Assembly (NCBI RefSeq): GCF_030408775.1
Contig: NZ_CP047210.1
Span: 372,001-436,000, forward strand
Reading direction: 5' to 3'
DNA length: 64,000 bases
From: Corynebacterium fournieri
GTDB taxonomy: Bacteria > Actinomycetota > Actinomycetes > Mycobacteriales > Mycobacteriaceae
This document shows positions 47,186 through 59,173 of the stretch, one piece after another. Positions within the stretch are counted from its first letter, which is position 1. Each line of letters opens with the position of its first letter. Both the position numbers and the translations under genes were made by a program. A model generated the notes under the pieces. It saw only the letters and a program-made list of their open reading frames with translations, made no database searches and was not told the DNA's origin.

Positions 47186-48126
47186 CACGCAACAACGGGT
47201 CGGTCGAACCCGGCATGGAGGATTTCGCGGAAAGCGATGCGTTTTTTGATGCGCTTGCGCTTGGCGACGATCCTTCGGCTGGCACCGACCCCCTCGCAGC
47301 AGCGCTGCTGGATCTGAAGGACGATGTCGACCGGCCGATGCCGCCGGCCCCCCAGCTGGCCGGGGCGGGCGAGGCCGCAGCGAACGTCGCCTCCCTGGAC
47401 GCGGCCCGCGCTGCGCGGCCGAAGCGCCGCGTGAGCCCCTGGCTGTCCGGCCTGATCGGAGCTGCCGCCGCGACCGTGGTGTGCGTGGGTACCGGTGCCG
47501 CGCTGTTCGACCAGGGCGGCAGCGAGCAGGACACGACCGTGGTGGAGCTTGCGACCACCCTCGACGAGCTGGAAGCCGCAAACCAGAGCGGCGACGCAGA
47601 GGCGGCCCGCACCCTGCTGGAGCAGGCGCGAGAATTGGTGGCCTCCATGAAGGGGCGCGAGCAGCGCGCCGACAACGGCGGCGAGGCCGCGACCGTGACC
47701 AAGACCGTCACGGACACGACCACGGCGGCGGACCCGCACAGCTCCGAGGAGGAACCGACGCAGGAACAGTCGCCTGCGGTGCCTGACGCACCGGCAGCGC
47801 CTGTCGCCCCGGCGCCGGCGCAGCAGTCGACCCAGGTGCCGAAGGAATCGTCGCAGCGCGGCTCCGGCACCAGTACGGGACGGCCCAGCCAGACCACCCG
47901 CGCGACGCAAGGGTCCGCGCCGACGCAGCCGACGACCCAGTCGAATACGCCGACGGGCAACTCCGCCTCCCCGTCGGAGCAGGGCACGGCGCACACGGAG
48001 GAAGCCCGCCAGCAAGACACCTCGCCGCGCGTCAACGACCCGGCGACGATGGTGCGCTCGCCCGCGCCGGAGGTTGCCGGCGGCGAAAGCGGCCCGGTGG
48101 TTCACCCGGGCCTGGGCAGCTCCTAG
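47182..48126 (+). CDS. rsdA: Anti-sigma-D factor RsdA
   Basis: RsdA is a membrane protein that binds SigD through its cytosolic N-terminus. The 314-residue product has the interaction segment near residues 18-48 (FFDALALGDDPSAGTDPLAA), one membrane helix (about 86-108) and a long Thr/Pro/Gln-rich extracytoplasmic tail. Coupled to sigD by a four-base overlap and convergent with the DUF5319 gene by four bases, as in mycobacteria. Confidence 0.9.
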   Translation: MTRNNGSVEPGMEDFAESDAFFDALALGDDPSAGTDPLAAALLDLKDDVDRPMPPAPQLAGAGEAAANVASLDAARAARPKRRVSPWLSGLIGAAAATVVCVGTGAALFDQGGSEQDTTVVELATTLDELEAANQSGDAEAARTLLEQARELVASMKGREQRADNGGEAATVTKTVTDTTTAADPHSSEEEPTQEQSPAVPDAPAAPVAPAPAQQSTQVPKESSQRGSGTSTGRPSQTTRATQGSAPTQPTTQSNTPTGNSASPSEQGTAHTEEARQQDTSPRVNDPATMVRSPAPEVAGGESGPVVHPGLGSS

Positions 48127-48494
48127 CGCCCCTCGAGGCCGTCGAGGTAGCCCATGGCGTAATCCCAGGGGACGTACGCCTCCACGTTGGGGTTGGCGCT
48201 GGGCTCGTGCACCGGGGGGAGCTGGTTGTTCAGTGAGGCGATCATGTTCTGCTCCATGATCTCCCAGTCGTAGTAGTGGACCTGGTCGCAGTCTTCGCAG
48301 AGGAACGACACGCCGAGGATGCCGCGGGGCTTGAGCATCCGCCGCGCGTCCCGGACATGCGCAAGGTCTTGGATGACCGCTACGCGCTCCTCGGGGGAGA
48401 GCGGCTCGGCGTTCTCCTCGTCATCGATGAAGGATGCCGGGTCGTTGGGGTCATCCGCGAACGGGTCCAGTGGCATCATGTCGTCGTAGTTCAC
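48123..48494 (-). CDS. DUF5319 family protein
   Basis: The 123-residue acidic protein begins MNYDDMMPLDPFADDPNDP and contains CEDCDQVHYYDWEIM, a Cys-x-x-Cys knuckle that may hold a metal. It is conserved across actinobacteria between sigD-rsdA and guaB. Its function is unknown. Confidence 0.85.
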   Translation of the reverse strand: MNYDDMMPLDPFADDPNDPASFIDDEENAEPLSPEERVAVIQDLAHVRDARRMLKPRGILGVSFLCEDCDQVHYYDWEIMEQNMIASLNNQLPPVHEPSANPNVEAYVPWDYAMGYLDGLEGR

Positions 48495-48553
48495 CCATGC
48501 AAGCCTATACGGTGTGGCAAACCGGTCAGACCCGCCGCTTACAACACTGTTGA

Positions 48554-50155
<1,602 letters not shown>

Positions 50156-50170
50156 GGGATAGAAAAGCAC

Positions 50171-51325
50171 ATGCGCGACTACGTGGAAATCGGTCTTGGC
50201 CGCGAGGCCCGCAGGGCCTACGACTTGGGCGACATCTCGATCGTGCCGAAGCGGCGTACCCGTTCCTCCAAGGACGTGGACACCAGCTGGCATATCGACG
50301 CCTACACCTTCGACATCCCGTTCGCCTCCCACCCGACCGATGCGCTGGCCAGCCCCGAGTTCGTCATTGAGATGGGCAAGCAGGGCGGCCTCGGCGTGAT
50401 CGACGCCGAGGGGCTTTGGGGCCGCCACGCGGACCTCGAGGGGGCGGTGAAGAAGGTCGTGGATTCCTGCGAAGATGCCTGGGGCATCGATTCGCAGGAG
50501 AAGTACCAGGAGTTCGTCGACTCCGGCGAGCGTTCCGTGCGTACTCTGCAGGAACTGCACGCCGCACCACTGGATCGCGACTTACTCTCCGAGCGCATCG
50601 CCCAGGTGCGCGACTCTGGCGTGACCGTCGCGGTGCGCGTGAGCCCGCAAAACGCGCGCGAACTCGCGCCCGTGGTGATCGCCGCCGGCGCAGAGATCCT
50701 GTTCATCCAGGGCTCCATCATCTCCGCGGAGCATGTGCAGCAGGGCGGCGAGCCGCTGAACTTGAAGGAATTCGTCGGCTCCCTCGACGTGCCGGTGATC
50801 GCGGGTGGGGTATACGACTACTCCACGGCGACGCACCTGATGCGCTCGGGCGTGGCCGGCGTGATCGTGGGCTCCGGCCACACCAGCACTGTGGTGCGGG
50901 TACCCACCGCCACCGCCATCGCGGACGTGGCCGCCGCGCGCCGTGACTACCTGGATGAAACCGGCGGGCGCTACGTCCACGTGCTCGCCGATACGGCCAT
51001 CTACGAGTCCGGCGAGATCGCCGCGGCCATCGCCTGCGGTGCGGATGCGGTCATGCTCGGCCGCTCCCTCGCGCAGGCCAGTGAGGCCGCTGGGGGCGGG
51101 GCGTACTGGGAGGCGCAGACCGCGCACCCGCGCTTCCCGCGCGGCGATGTGCGCAAGGAGCCGGGCGCGAGCGCGTCCTCGTCGCTGGAGACGGTGCTCT
51201 TCGGCCCGTCCAGCGATCCGTGGGGCAGCCTCAACGTCGTCGGAGGTCTGAAGAGGATCATGGCGAAGTGTGGTTATACTGACGTTAAAGCCTTTCAAAA
51301 AGCCGATTTGGCAATCCGTAGTTAA
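50171..51325 (+). CDS. guaB3: GuaB3-family IMP dehydrogenase-related protein
   Basis: The 384-residue product is a TIM-barrel relative of IMP dehydrogenase found in actinobacteria. It lacks CBS domains, and the catalytic-cysteine loop is replaced by VGSGHTSTVVR. Relatives have been linked to GMP-reductase-type activity; that is family knowledge, not visible here. It lies between guaB and the PAS gene in a probable operon. Confidence 0.9.
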   Translation: MRDYVEIGLGREARRAYDLGDISIVPKRRTRSSKDVDTSWHIDAYTFDIPFASHPTDALASPEFVIEMGKQGGLGVIDAEGLWGRHADLEGAVKKVVDSCEDAWGIDSQEKYQEFVDSGERSVRTLQELHAAPLDRDLLSERIAQVRDSGVTVAVRVSPQNARELAPVVIAAGAEILFIQGSIISAEHVQQGGEPLNLKEFVGSLDVPVIAGGVYDYSTATHLMRSGVAGVIVGSGHTSTVVRVPTATAIADVAAARRDYLDETGGRYVHVLADTAIYESGEIAAAIACGADAVMLGRSLAQASEAAGGGAYWEAQTAHPRFPRGDVRKEPGASASSSLETVLFGPSSDPWGSLNVVGGLKRIMAKCGYTDVKAFQKADLAIRS

Positions 51326-51346
51326 GAAAAATGGACGAGTACGCGT

Positions 51347-52639
51347 ATGCCTAGCCGAGTAACCATTCTTCGCGATGCACCCGAGGGTGCCTCCCACGAA
51401 GTTGATGTCAACGACATCTTCTTTTCGGTCACTGACGCGAAGGGAGTGATGACCCACGTCAACGACGTGTTCATCCGCTACGCCCAGTACGACGCGGACG
51501 AGATGATTGGCAAGCCACACAACCTCATCCGCCACGATGAGATGCCGGGTGGCGCGTTCAAGATGATGTGGGACACCATCGAGGACGGCCGTCCCTTCGC
51601 CGGGTACGTGCGCAACCGGGCGAAGAGCGGCTCGGCGTACGACGTGCTCGCCACGGTCACCCCGCTGCCCAACGGCGGCTACCTGTCCGTGCGCACCCGC
51701 CCGATGACGGAGCGCTTCGAAGCCGCAGGAAAGCTCTACCAGGAAGCCAACGTGGTCGAGCACGAAGCGAAGGCGAACGGCGTGGGACGCCGCGAACGCG
51801 CCGTCATGGGCGCGGAAAAGATCAGCGAGCTGCTGCCGGACTACGACGCGTTTATCCGCGAAAGCCTGCCGGAGGAGGTGCAGGCACTCGAGGACGCAGG
51901 CTTTACGCTGCCGGAGGGCTCCGGCGAGATCTATGACGCTGCGAACGCGCTCTACGGCCAGCTCGACCAGTTCATGGTCGTGCAGACCGCCATCAAGGAC
52001 GCGGCGGATGAGCTGCGTAAGGCCTCTGCGACGCTAGTGGAGGAAAACGCCGTCACCAACAACGTGAAAGCGGAGATGGAAAACGTGGTCACCGAGGGCG
52101 CGTCGCGCACCTTGCTGCTCGCGCCGCTGCAGGTGTGGGCGACCATGCGTGGCATCATCGACGAAAACGCATCCTCCCTGGCCGAGGTGGCGGAGGAGCT
52201 CTACGCCAAGACCGCCAACGCCCGCATGGCGATTGCGCTGGCTCGTCTGCACACCGCTCAGACCGCGCAGTTTTCCACGGAGCAGGGTGCGCAGGAATCC
52301 ATGCAGCTGCTGGTGGACGCGCTCGAGGTGGACGTGCGCCAGATGGATGACGCTGTATTCTTGCACTCCTCGTTCCGTCGCCGCGTGGAGCTGAAGGTCA
52401 ACTCGATTGCAGAGCTGACCAAGATTCCGCTGGAGATGATCCGCCGCTGGTCCCAGAACACCAACGACTCCACCATGGGCGCGGAGGTCGCGCCGCTGGT
52501 GGAGCAGGTGAATAAGGCGATGGAGGCGGCTGACGCGTCTATCGCCCAGCTGCAGCGCTCTGCCGAGAAGCTGGCCCAGGCGCCGTCGACGGACGAGGTC
52601 CGTGCCGCCCTGGATCGCCTCAGCACGGCAGTGAAGTAA
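51347..52639 (+). CDS. Cytoplasmic Aer-type PAS domain protein
   Basis: The 430-residue product begins with a PAS domain (about residues 20-125). Its core [18 protein letters not shown], then [21 protein letters not shown], closely resembles the FAD-binding PAS of the aerotaxis receptor Aer. The rest is long helices, with no membrane segment and no recognisable methyl-accepting or kinase domain. It lies between guaB3 and guaA. A redox or oxygen sensor that acts through protein-protein contact is a reasonable inference; the output is unknown. Confidence 0.8.
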   Translation: MPSRVTILRDAPEGASHEVDVNDIFFSVTDAKGVMTHVNDVFIRYAQYDADEMIGKPHNLIRHDEMPGGAFKMMWDTIEDGRPFAGYVRNRAKSGSAYDVLATVTPLPNGGYLSVRTRPMTERFEAAGKLYQEANVVEHEAKANGVGRRERAVMGAEKISELLPDYDAFIRESLPEEVQALEDAGFTLPEGSGEIYDAANALYGQLDQFMVVQTAIKDAADELRKASATLVEENAVTNNVKAEMENVVTEGASRTLLLAPLQVWATMRGIIDENASSLAEVAEELYAKTANARMAIALARLHTAQTAQFSTEQGAQESMQLLVDALEVDVRQMDDAVFLHSSFRRRVELKVNSIAELTKIPLEMIRRWSQNTNDSTMGAEVAPLVEQVNKAMEAADASIAQLQRSAEKLAQAPSTDEVRAALDRLSTAVK

Positions 52640-52658
52640 GCCTTTCAGCTCCCGCTTT

Positions 52659-52705
52659 CCGCGGCGGTGGTGCCACTTCGGCGCCGCCGCCGCGGTTGTG
52701 TTTTT
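52659..52705 (+). terminator. Terminator after the PAS gene
   Basis: A 16-bp stem pairs 52659-52674 with 52680-52695 with two G:U, loop ACTTC, followed by TTGTGTTTTT. It separates guaB-guaB3-PAS from guaA. Confidence 0.85.
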
Positions 52706-52760
52706 GTCCAACAGCGCCTGCCGCGTGGATTTCACGGGTGATCGACTACGATCTAGCCCT

Positions 52761-54314
<1,554 letters not shown>

Positions 54315-55425
54315 GTCGACTACCTTCGCCCTCTCCTGAGCGGGCGTAGTACGCGGACACGGATCCGACGCGCTGCGAAACGTTTAGCGTGAGCAGGGCG
54401 CTGTCCGCGTCCGCGTTTTGCCGTTCTGTGGGGCAGGCAGTCTCGCCGACGGTGACCTCGCAGTGCACGTCGACTGGAACGTCGCGCGGCAGGATCACGT
54501 CCACTTTGCCGATGCCGTTTTCGATGTTGACCGTCGCGGGCTCGCGCAGCGGTTCGAGCTCCGACAGGTCGATGGTGCTTTCGCCCACAAATCCGTTGAG
54601 GTCCGGCATCGCGGCGATGTCGTACACGGTGACGTGCGTGCTGCCGAAGCTCCCGTAATCGACGGTGCGCAGGCCGCTGGAAAACTTTAGGGCCATCAGC
54701 GCAAGCGCTGAAAGCCCGAGTGCGGCTGGGATCCAGAGCCAGTTGCGCTTCTTCGGCTGCTGCTGCGCGGGCTCCGCCGGGTCCGGCAGGTGCCCCAGGT
54801 CGGGCGCGACACCAAGCGGGTCCCACGCGGGTGCTCGCCGGCCTGGGTGTTCGTGGCCTTCGGGGGCGGTCAGGTGCGAGGTGTCCACTACGGCGGTGTT
54901 GCTTGCCGGTGCCTCATCAGGCCCGCCCACGAGCAACCCCGCCGGCGGCTCGGGCTGGCGCTGGTGCAGGAAGAACCAGCCGAGTGCGAAGAGAATGAAC
55001 GTGACCAGCACAGCCCGCATATCGCTGGCGACAGAAGCGGACGGGAAGAACAGGAACAGCCCGAGCAGCAGCAGCCAGCCGGTGTCGCGGTCTTTCTTCT
55101 CCACCTTGTCCAGCTGCTGTTTCGGGGTGATGATGGTGGCCCAGGGGCTGCGGGTGAGTCCGAACCGGGGCATGTTGATCCAACACAGCAAGTACAGGAA
55201 AAAGCCGCCGCCAAACGCGAGCGTGAGCACGACGAAGACGACGCGGATGAACGTCGGGTCGATCTGGTAGCGGGCACCGATGCCTTCACAGACGCCGCCG
55301 ACGACCGCTTTGCCGCCTTGATCCTCCGGGATGCGGGGCGGGCGGGTAGCCCACATCTGCGAGAATGTGTGTTTTTCCATGGCTCTATCCTCTCGCGGGT
55401 GCACCGGGCGCGGTATCGGGAACGA

Positions 55426-55456
55426 CCCTGATTTTTCGTTTCAGGGTTTTCCCTGA
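55426..55456. promoter_or_regulatory. Triple CCCTGA half-site in the divergent promoter
   Basis: CCCTGA at 55426-55431, its complement TCAGGG at 55441-55446, and CCCTGA at 55451-55456 are spaced 9 and 4 bases apart between the PspC-LiaF gene and the kinase gene. This is a likely operator for the linked LuxR-type response regulator. Confidence 0.6.
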
Positions 55457-55492
55457 TGTGCCCGAAAGCTTGCCCGTGCAACGATGGGGAGC

Positions 55493-56620
55493 ATGTCTGC
55501 GCTGTATCCCCGACTGACCCGGGACCGTTCCCGCCGCGTCGTGGCCGGTGTGGCTTCCGGCGTGGCCGGCCACCTCGGGGTGGAGGAGAAGTGGGTGCGC
55601 CTGTTTTTCGTCGCGGCCAGCTTCGCAGGTGGGTTCGGCGCGCTGCTCTACGCCGGTTTGTGGATGTTCGCGCCGCTCGATAACGGTGTCGCGCCGCGCC
55701 AACGCCCGGGGGCTTTGGACTTCGCGCTGGTGGTACTCGGTTTCGTGGGCACGCTCGCGGCGCTGCAGCTGTCTTCGGGTGTGGGCGCCACGGTGGTGTT
55801 CGTGCTCGGAGTGCTCATTGTCGGCGCGGTGGTCGCGCTGCAGGCTTACGACCGCGGCACCGGGTCGTGGGGCAACATCGCTGCGTTGACCTTAGGCGCG
55901 CTGCTGGTCATGTCCGGGGTGCTTGCGGTGGCGCTTTTGGGTGAAAGCGCGGGGGTTGGCGGCGTTGTGCTCTCGGTGCTGATCACAGTGGTCGGCGTGG
56001 CAGTACTCGTGGTGCCGCTGATTGCCAAGCTGGCCAATTCGCTGGTCGCGGAGCGCGAGGCGAAAGCTGTGGCGGACCAGCGCGCAGAGATCGCCGCGCA
56101 CCTGCACGATTCGGTGCTGCAGACTCTCGCGCTGATGCAGAAGAAGGCGGGCGATGCAGAGGAGGTCGCCCGCCTCGCGCGCGCTCAGGAGCGTGAGCTT
56201 CGGGCCTGGCTGTTCAGAGACTCCGTGCCCAACCACACCACCACATTCGCCGCCCTGCGCAAGGCCGCCGGTGAGGTAGAGGATGCCTTTCGCGTGGTCA
56301 TCTCGCCGGTCACGGTGGGAGAGGACCTCCCGTTCGACGAACGCACCGAGGCAATCGTGCTCGCGGCGCGTGAGGCGATGGTCAACGCCGCCAAGCATGC
56401 GGGCGTGGACACGGTCGACGTCTACGCCGAGCACCTCGAAGGAAGGCTCGAGGTCTTTGTGCGCGACCGGGGCGCAGGCTTCGACCCGGACAATATTCCG
56501 GCTGACCGGCACGGGGTACGTGACTCCATCATCGCGCGCGTTGAGCGTGTGGGAGGGCGGGCGAACCTGTGGACGTCGATAGGCAATGGCTCTGAAGTAG
56601 AACTAGCGTTGAACCTATGA
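55493..56620 (+). CDS. PspC-domain sensor histidine kinase (CgtS7/LiaS-like)
   Basis: The 375-residue product has a PspC domain (about residues 1-62), four more hydrophobic segments to about 190, a HisKA_3 box with the phospho-acceptor in AHLHDSVLQTLALMQ, and an HATPase domain with AREAMVNAAKHAG and DRGAGFDP. An in-frame ATG at 55484 is an alternative start. It overlaps the regulator gene by ATGA. The position after guaA matches CgtSR7 of C. glutamicum. Confidence 0.92.
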   Translation: MSALYPRLTRDRSRRVVAGVASGVAGHLGVEEKWVRLFFVAASFAGGFGALLYAGLWMFAPLDNGVAPRQRPGALDFALVVLGFVGTLAALQLSSGVGATVVFVLGVLIVGAVVALQAYDRGTGSWGNIAALTLGALLVMSGVLAVALLGESAGVGGVVLSVLITVVGVAVLVVPLIAKLANSLVAEREAKAVADQRAEIAAHLHDSVLQTLALMQKKAGDAEEVARLARAQERELRAWLFRDSVPNHTTTFAALRKAAGEVEDAFRVVISPVTVGEDLPFDERTEAIVLAAREAMVNAAKHAGVDTVDVYAEHLEGRLEVFVRDRGAGFDPDNIPADRHGVRDSIIARVERVGGRANLWTSIGNGSEVELALNL

Positions 56621-57252
56621 CGAGCGTGTTTTTGGTCGACGACCACTCCGTGTTCCGCGCCGGGGTGAAAGCGGAGCTGTCCGCTGCGGGCAGCGGACAG
56701 GTAGAGGTTGTCGGTGAGGCAGGCACCGTCGCCGAGGCGGTGCGGGGGATCGAGCGCACACGCCCGGATGTGGTGCTTCTGGATGTGCATATGCCCGACG
56801 GCGGCGGACTCGCTGTGCTCAAACGCGCGCCGGGCCCGGCGTATCTGGCGCTGAGTGTCTCCGATGCCGCCGAGGACGTCATCGCGCTCATCCGTGCCGG
56901 TGCGCGCGGGTATGTGACCAAGAACATCGCAGGCGCCGAACTTGCTGAGGCGATTGGGCGGGTGCGCGGCGGGGACGCGTACTTCTCGCCGCGGCTAGCC
57001 GGGTTCGTCCTCGACGCATTCGCCTCCGGGCCGGTGGTGGAGGAGGACGACCCGGCAGCGGATTCGTTGACCCGCCGCGAACTCGAGGTGCTGCGGCTGC
57101 TCGCGCGCGGCTACACGTACAAGGAGATCGCCGAGCGGCTGTTCATCTCTGTCAAAACGGTAGAGACGCACGCGTCGAATATCCTGCGCAAGACGCAGAC
57201 CTCCAACCGCCACCAGCTCACCAGGTGGGCGGTGGCGCGGGACCTGGGCTAG
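56617..57252 (+). CDS. LuxR-family response regulator (CgtR7/LiaR-like)
   Basis: The 211-residue product has a receiver domain with phospho-acceptor Asp56 (VVLLDVHMPDG) and a C-terminal NarL/LuxR helix-turn-helix (about 148-205; LTRRELEVLRLLARGYTYKEI, then SVKTVETHASNIL). It is the partner of the upstream kinase. It probably binds the CCCTGA sites at 55426-55456 and controls the neighbouring PspC genes. Confidence 0.93.
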   Translation: MTSVFLVDDHSVFRAGVKAELSAAGSGQVEVVGEAGTVAEAVRGIERTRPDVVLLDVHMPDGGGLAVLKRAPGPAYLALSVSDAAEDVIALIRAGARGYVTKNIAGAELAEAIGRVRGGDAYFSPRLAGFVLDAFASGPVVEEDDPAADSLTRRELEVLRLLARGYTYKEIAERLFISVKTVETHASNILRKTQTSNRHQLTRWAVARDLG

Positions 57253-57401
57253 AGCACACCAGCCTGGGTGAGCAGCGAGCGGGCCGTCTTGTCGCTTTCC
57301 TGGAGCATGAGCGGATCAGTGCCGGGCATGGGGGAGATGGTGGTGTCGGCCCATTGCTTGCCGGTGGGGATGCCCACGATGTGCAGGCGATCGTCGGTGG
57401 A
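57249..57401 (-). pseudogene. C-terminal fragment of an unidentified gene
   Basis: On the minus strand an open frame reads TSSVAPYSTDDRLHIVGIPT and ends RSLLTQAGVL at a TAG (57251-57249) that overlaps the regulator's stop. It has no start codon or upstream coding sequence; upstream it meets the fragment of an ABC ATPase on the other strand. It looks like the 3' remnant of a deleted gene. I do not recognise the family. Confidence 0.4.
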
Positions 57402-57486
57402 ATACGGCGCAACGGACGAGGTGTTTACTCACCCGCACCACGACGTCACCCGCGAGCTCATCAACGTCATCCCCGGCACCGTGTTC
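57397..57486 (+). pseudogene. C-terminal fragment of a peptide-type ABC transporter ATPase
   Basis: The frame reads VEYGATDEVFTHPHHDVTRE and continues LINVIPGTVF. This is the typical C-terminal DEVF-xxPxHxxTRxLL-IPG segment of oligopeptide/dipeptide ABC ATPases. No Walker motifs precede it. The remainder of the gene has been lost, and the fragment runs into the truncated CMD gene. Confidence 0.6.
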
Positions 57487-57571
57487 CGGGCCCGACAGTG
57501 CGGGTGTATCGGGCGCCGAGCGCGCCGCGGCGTTCTACACCGACCTGCTCGCCGACGAGGACGAATCGCTC

Positions 57572-58513
57572 GTGGCGGTGGTCGAGGACGCGGTGCGCGC
57601 AGGTGTGTCCGCGGGCCCCTACGCGGGAGGCGACTTTGTCACCTTCGGCGAGGGCGCCCTGGCCGCGGCTTTCGACTTCGCGCACCTGCTCACTTTCCAC
57701 CCGAAGGACGCCTCGCCCGCGGCGATCGGGCATCTGCAAAGCGCCGGTTACAACGAGGACGCGATTGTCTCGCTCGGCCAGCTGATCGCCTTTGTGGCGT
57801 TCCAGCTGCGCGTTGTGCACGGTGTGTGCGTGCTGAGAGGACACCCGGAGGTGCCGGAGGGCGCGGAGCGGCGAGCCGGTGCCGCTGACCCAGGCTGGGC
57901 ACCTGTGCCTGCCACCCTGCAGCCCCAGGTGGTGGCGCCCGGGAAGTTTGTGGCGCACCCGCTGGGCTGGAAGCCGTGGGTGGCGCCGCTGGAGAAGGGC
58001 GAGCTGACCGACGCCCACCTCGACGCCCTGATCAAGCCCGAGCGCGCCGACATGGAGTACTTCCGCCTGCTCGCGCGCGACCCGCAGGCGCTGAAAGCCC
58101 GCACGCTGACGGACCTGGACATCTTCTACAACACCGAAGGTGGGCTGGGCCGAGCCGAGCGCGAACTCGCCGCCACGGTGGTCTCGCGCCTCAACGGCTG
58201 CGAGTACTGCGCGTCCGTGCACCAGGCGCGCTCCAAGGAAGAGGGAGGCGACGCGGAAGCGATCCAACGGCTGCTGGACCAAGGCGTTACCGCCGACCTC
58301 GACTCGCAGCTGTGGAACGCGATCCGCGACGCCGCGGTGGCGCTGACCTGCACCCCGTTCGAGTTCGGCCCCCAACACGTGGACGCGCTGCGGGCCGAGG
58401 GGCTGGACGATCTTGCGGTGCTGGACGTGATTAACTCTTCCGCGTTCTTCAACTGGGCGAACCGGCTTATGCTCACCCTCGGCGAGCCGGACGTGCCGAA
58501 ACGCTACCGCTAG
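57572..58513 (+). CDS. CMD domain protein (Avi_7170-like), N-terminally truncated
   Basis: The 313-residue reading frame has the alkylhydroperoxidase-type motif LNGCEYCASVHQAR near residue 212. Overall it resembles the two-domain CMD proteins that accompany peptide/nickel-type ABC transporters and flavin-dependent oxidoreductases. Family-like coding begins before the GTG used here, at about 57497 (SAGVSGAERAAAFYTDLL). No start codon is available there, so roughly the first 50 residues are missing. It is probably a decaying gene left by a deletion. Confidence 0.65.
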   Translation: MAVVEDAVRAGVSAGPYAGGDFVTFGEGALAAAFDFAHLLTFHPKDASPAAIGHLQSAGYNEDAIVSLGQLIAFVAFQLRVVHGVCVLRGHPEVPEGAERRAGAADPGWAPVPATLQPQVVAPGKFVAHPLGWKPWVAPLEKGELTDAHLDALIKPERADMEYFRLLARDPQALKARTLTDLDIFYNTEGGLGRAERELAATVVSRLNGCEYCASVHQARSKEEGGDAEAIQRLLDQGVTADLDSQLWNAIRDAAVALTCTPFEFGPQHVDALRAEGLDDLAVLDVINSSAFFNWANRLMLTLGEPDVPKRYR

Positions 58514-58527
58514 CTGGTTAGCGGTAG
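58504..58527. repeat. Inverted repeat covering both convergent stop codons
   Basis: CTACCGCTA (58504-58512) pairs perfectly with TAGCGGTAG (58519-58527) around GCTGGT. It holds the TAG of the CMD gene and the TAA of the PspC gene. There is no T-run, so any termination role is uncertain. Confidence 0.6.
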
Positions 58528-59009
58528 ACCAGATCGTCGCCGTTGGTGCCTGCCGGCGGCTCCGGGGTGCGCGCGTAGGTGAAGAACCAGACGAAGAAGA
58601 ACGCGGCGAAGCTGAGCAGTGTGCCGCGCAGATCCGCCGCTTGGCCGGCCGCGGGCAAGAAGATAATCAGGCCGAGCAGCAGCCACCAGCCGGGCTTGCG
58701 CTCTTCAATCTCGTGCGGGGTCAGCTGCTCTTTCGGGGTGACAATCGCCTTGGCTGGTGTGATGTTCATCCCCACGCGCGGCATGAAAAACCAGCACAGC
58801 AGGTAGGCGAAGATGCCGCCGCCGAACACGAGGCTGAGAATCACAAACGCGATGCGCACGGCAACCGGGTCGACGTTGTAGCGCTGGCCGAATCCGGTGC
58901 AGACTCCGGCGATCACGGCGCGCCCGCCCTCGTCTTTCGGGATGCGGTGCGGGCGGGTGTCCCACATGTGCTTGAGTGAAGTTGAAGATCCTTGAGTCAT
59001 GCGCGCCAT
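58518..59009 (-). CDS. PspC domain membrane protein
   Basis: The 163-residue product has a PspC domain (GGRAVIAGVCTGFGQRYNVD, then FGGGIFAYLLCWFFMPR) closely similar to the one at 54277-55380, followed by two or three hydrophobic segments. It lacks the LiaF-like C-terminal domain. I chose the ATG at 59009 because GGAG lies nine bases upstream; ATG at 59000 is also possible. It is probably part of the envelope-stress set controlled by the nearby two-component system. Confidence 0.85.
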   Translation of the reverse strand: MARMTQGSSTSLKHMWDTRPHRIPKDEGGRAVIAGVCTGFGQRYNVDPVAVRIAFVILSLVFGGGIFAYLLCWFFMPRVGMNITPAKAIVTPKEQLTPHEIEERKPGWWLLLGLIIFLPAAGQAADLRGTLLSFAAFFFVWFFTYARTPEPPAGTNGDDLVYR

Positions 59010-59080
59010 TATCCGTATCTCCGCCGGACTTCGCAGCAGCGGTTTCGAGGATGGTGGGGCTGCGTGAAGGGCCTTTGCAG

Positions 59081-59173
59081 TAGCTCGAAAGCTACTAGAA
59101 AGCTACTCGAAAGGGAATGTTTCTAGGTTGAGCTGCGAAAACTCGTCTACTAGAAAGCCTTTCGAGTAGCTTT
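59081..59173. repeat. Cluster of GCTACT(A/C)GAAA repeats with a 16-bp inverted repeat
   Basis: AAAGCTACTCGAAAGG at 59099-59114 has its exact reverse complement at 59158-59173. CTACTAGAAAGC occurs at 59092-59103 and 59147-59158. Three imperfect 10-11-mers run in tandem from 59081. The cluster lies directly after the stop of the leftward membrane-protein gene and could form a large stem-loop. Confidence 0.7.

Noticed and set aside
57268-57888. A complete protein-coding gene at 57268-57888
   Set aside because: Only residues encoded by 57397-57486 resemble a known family; the rest reads through other fragments out of frame.
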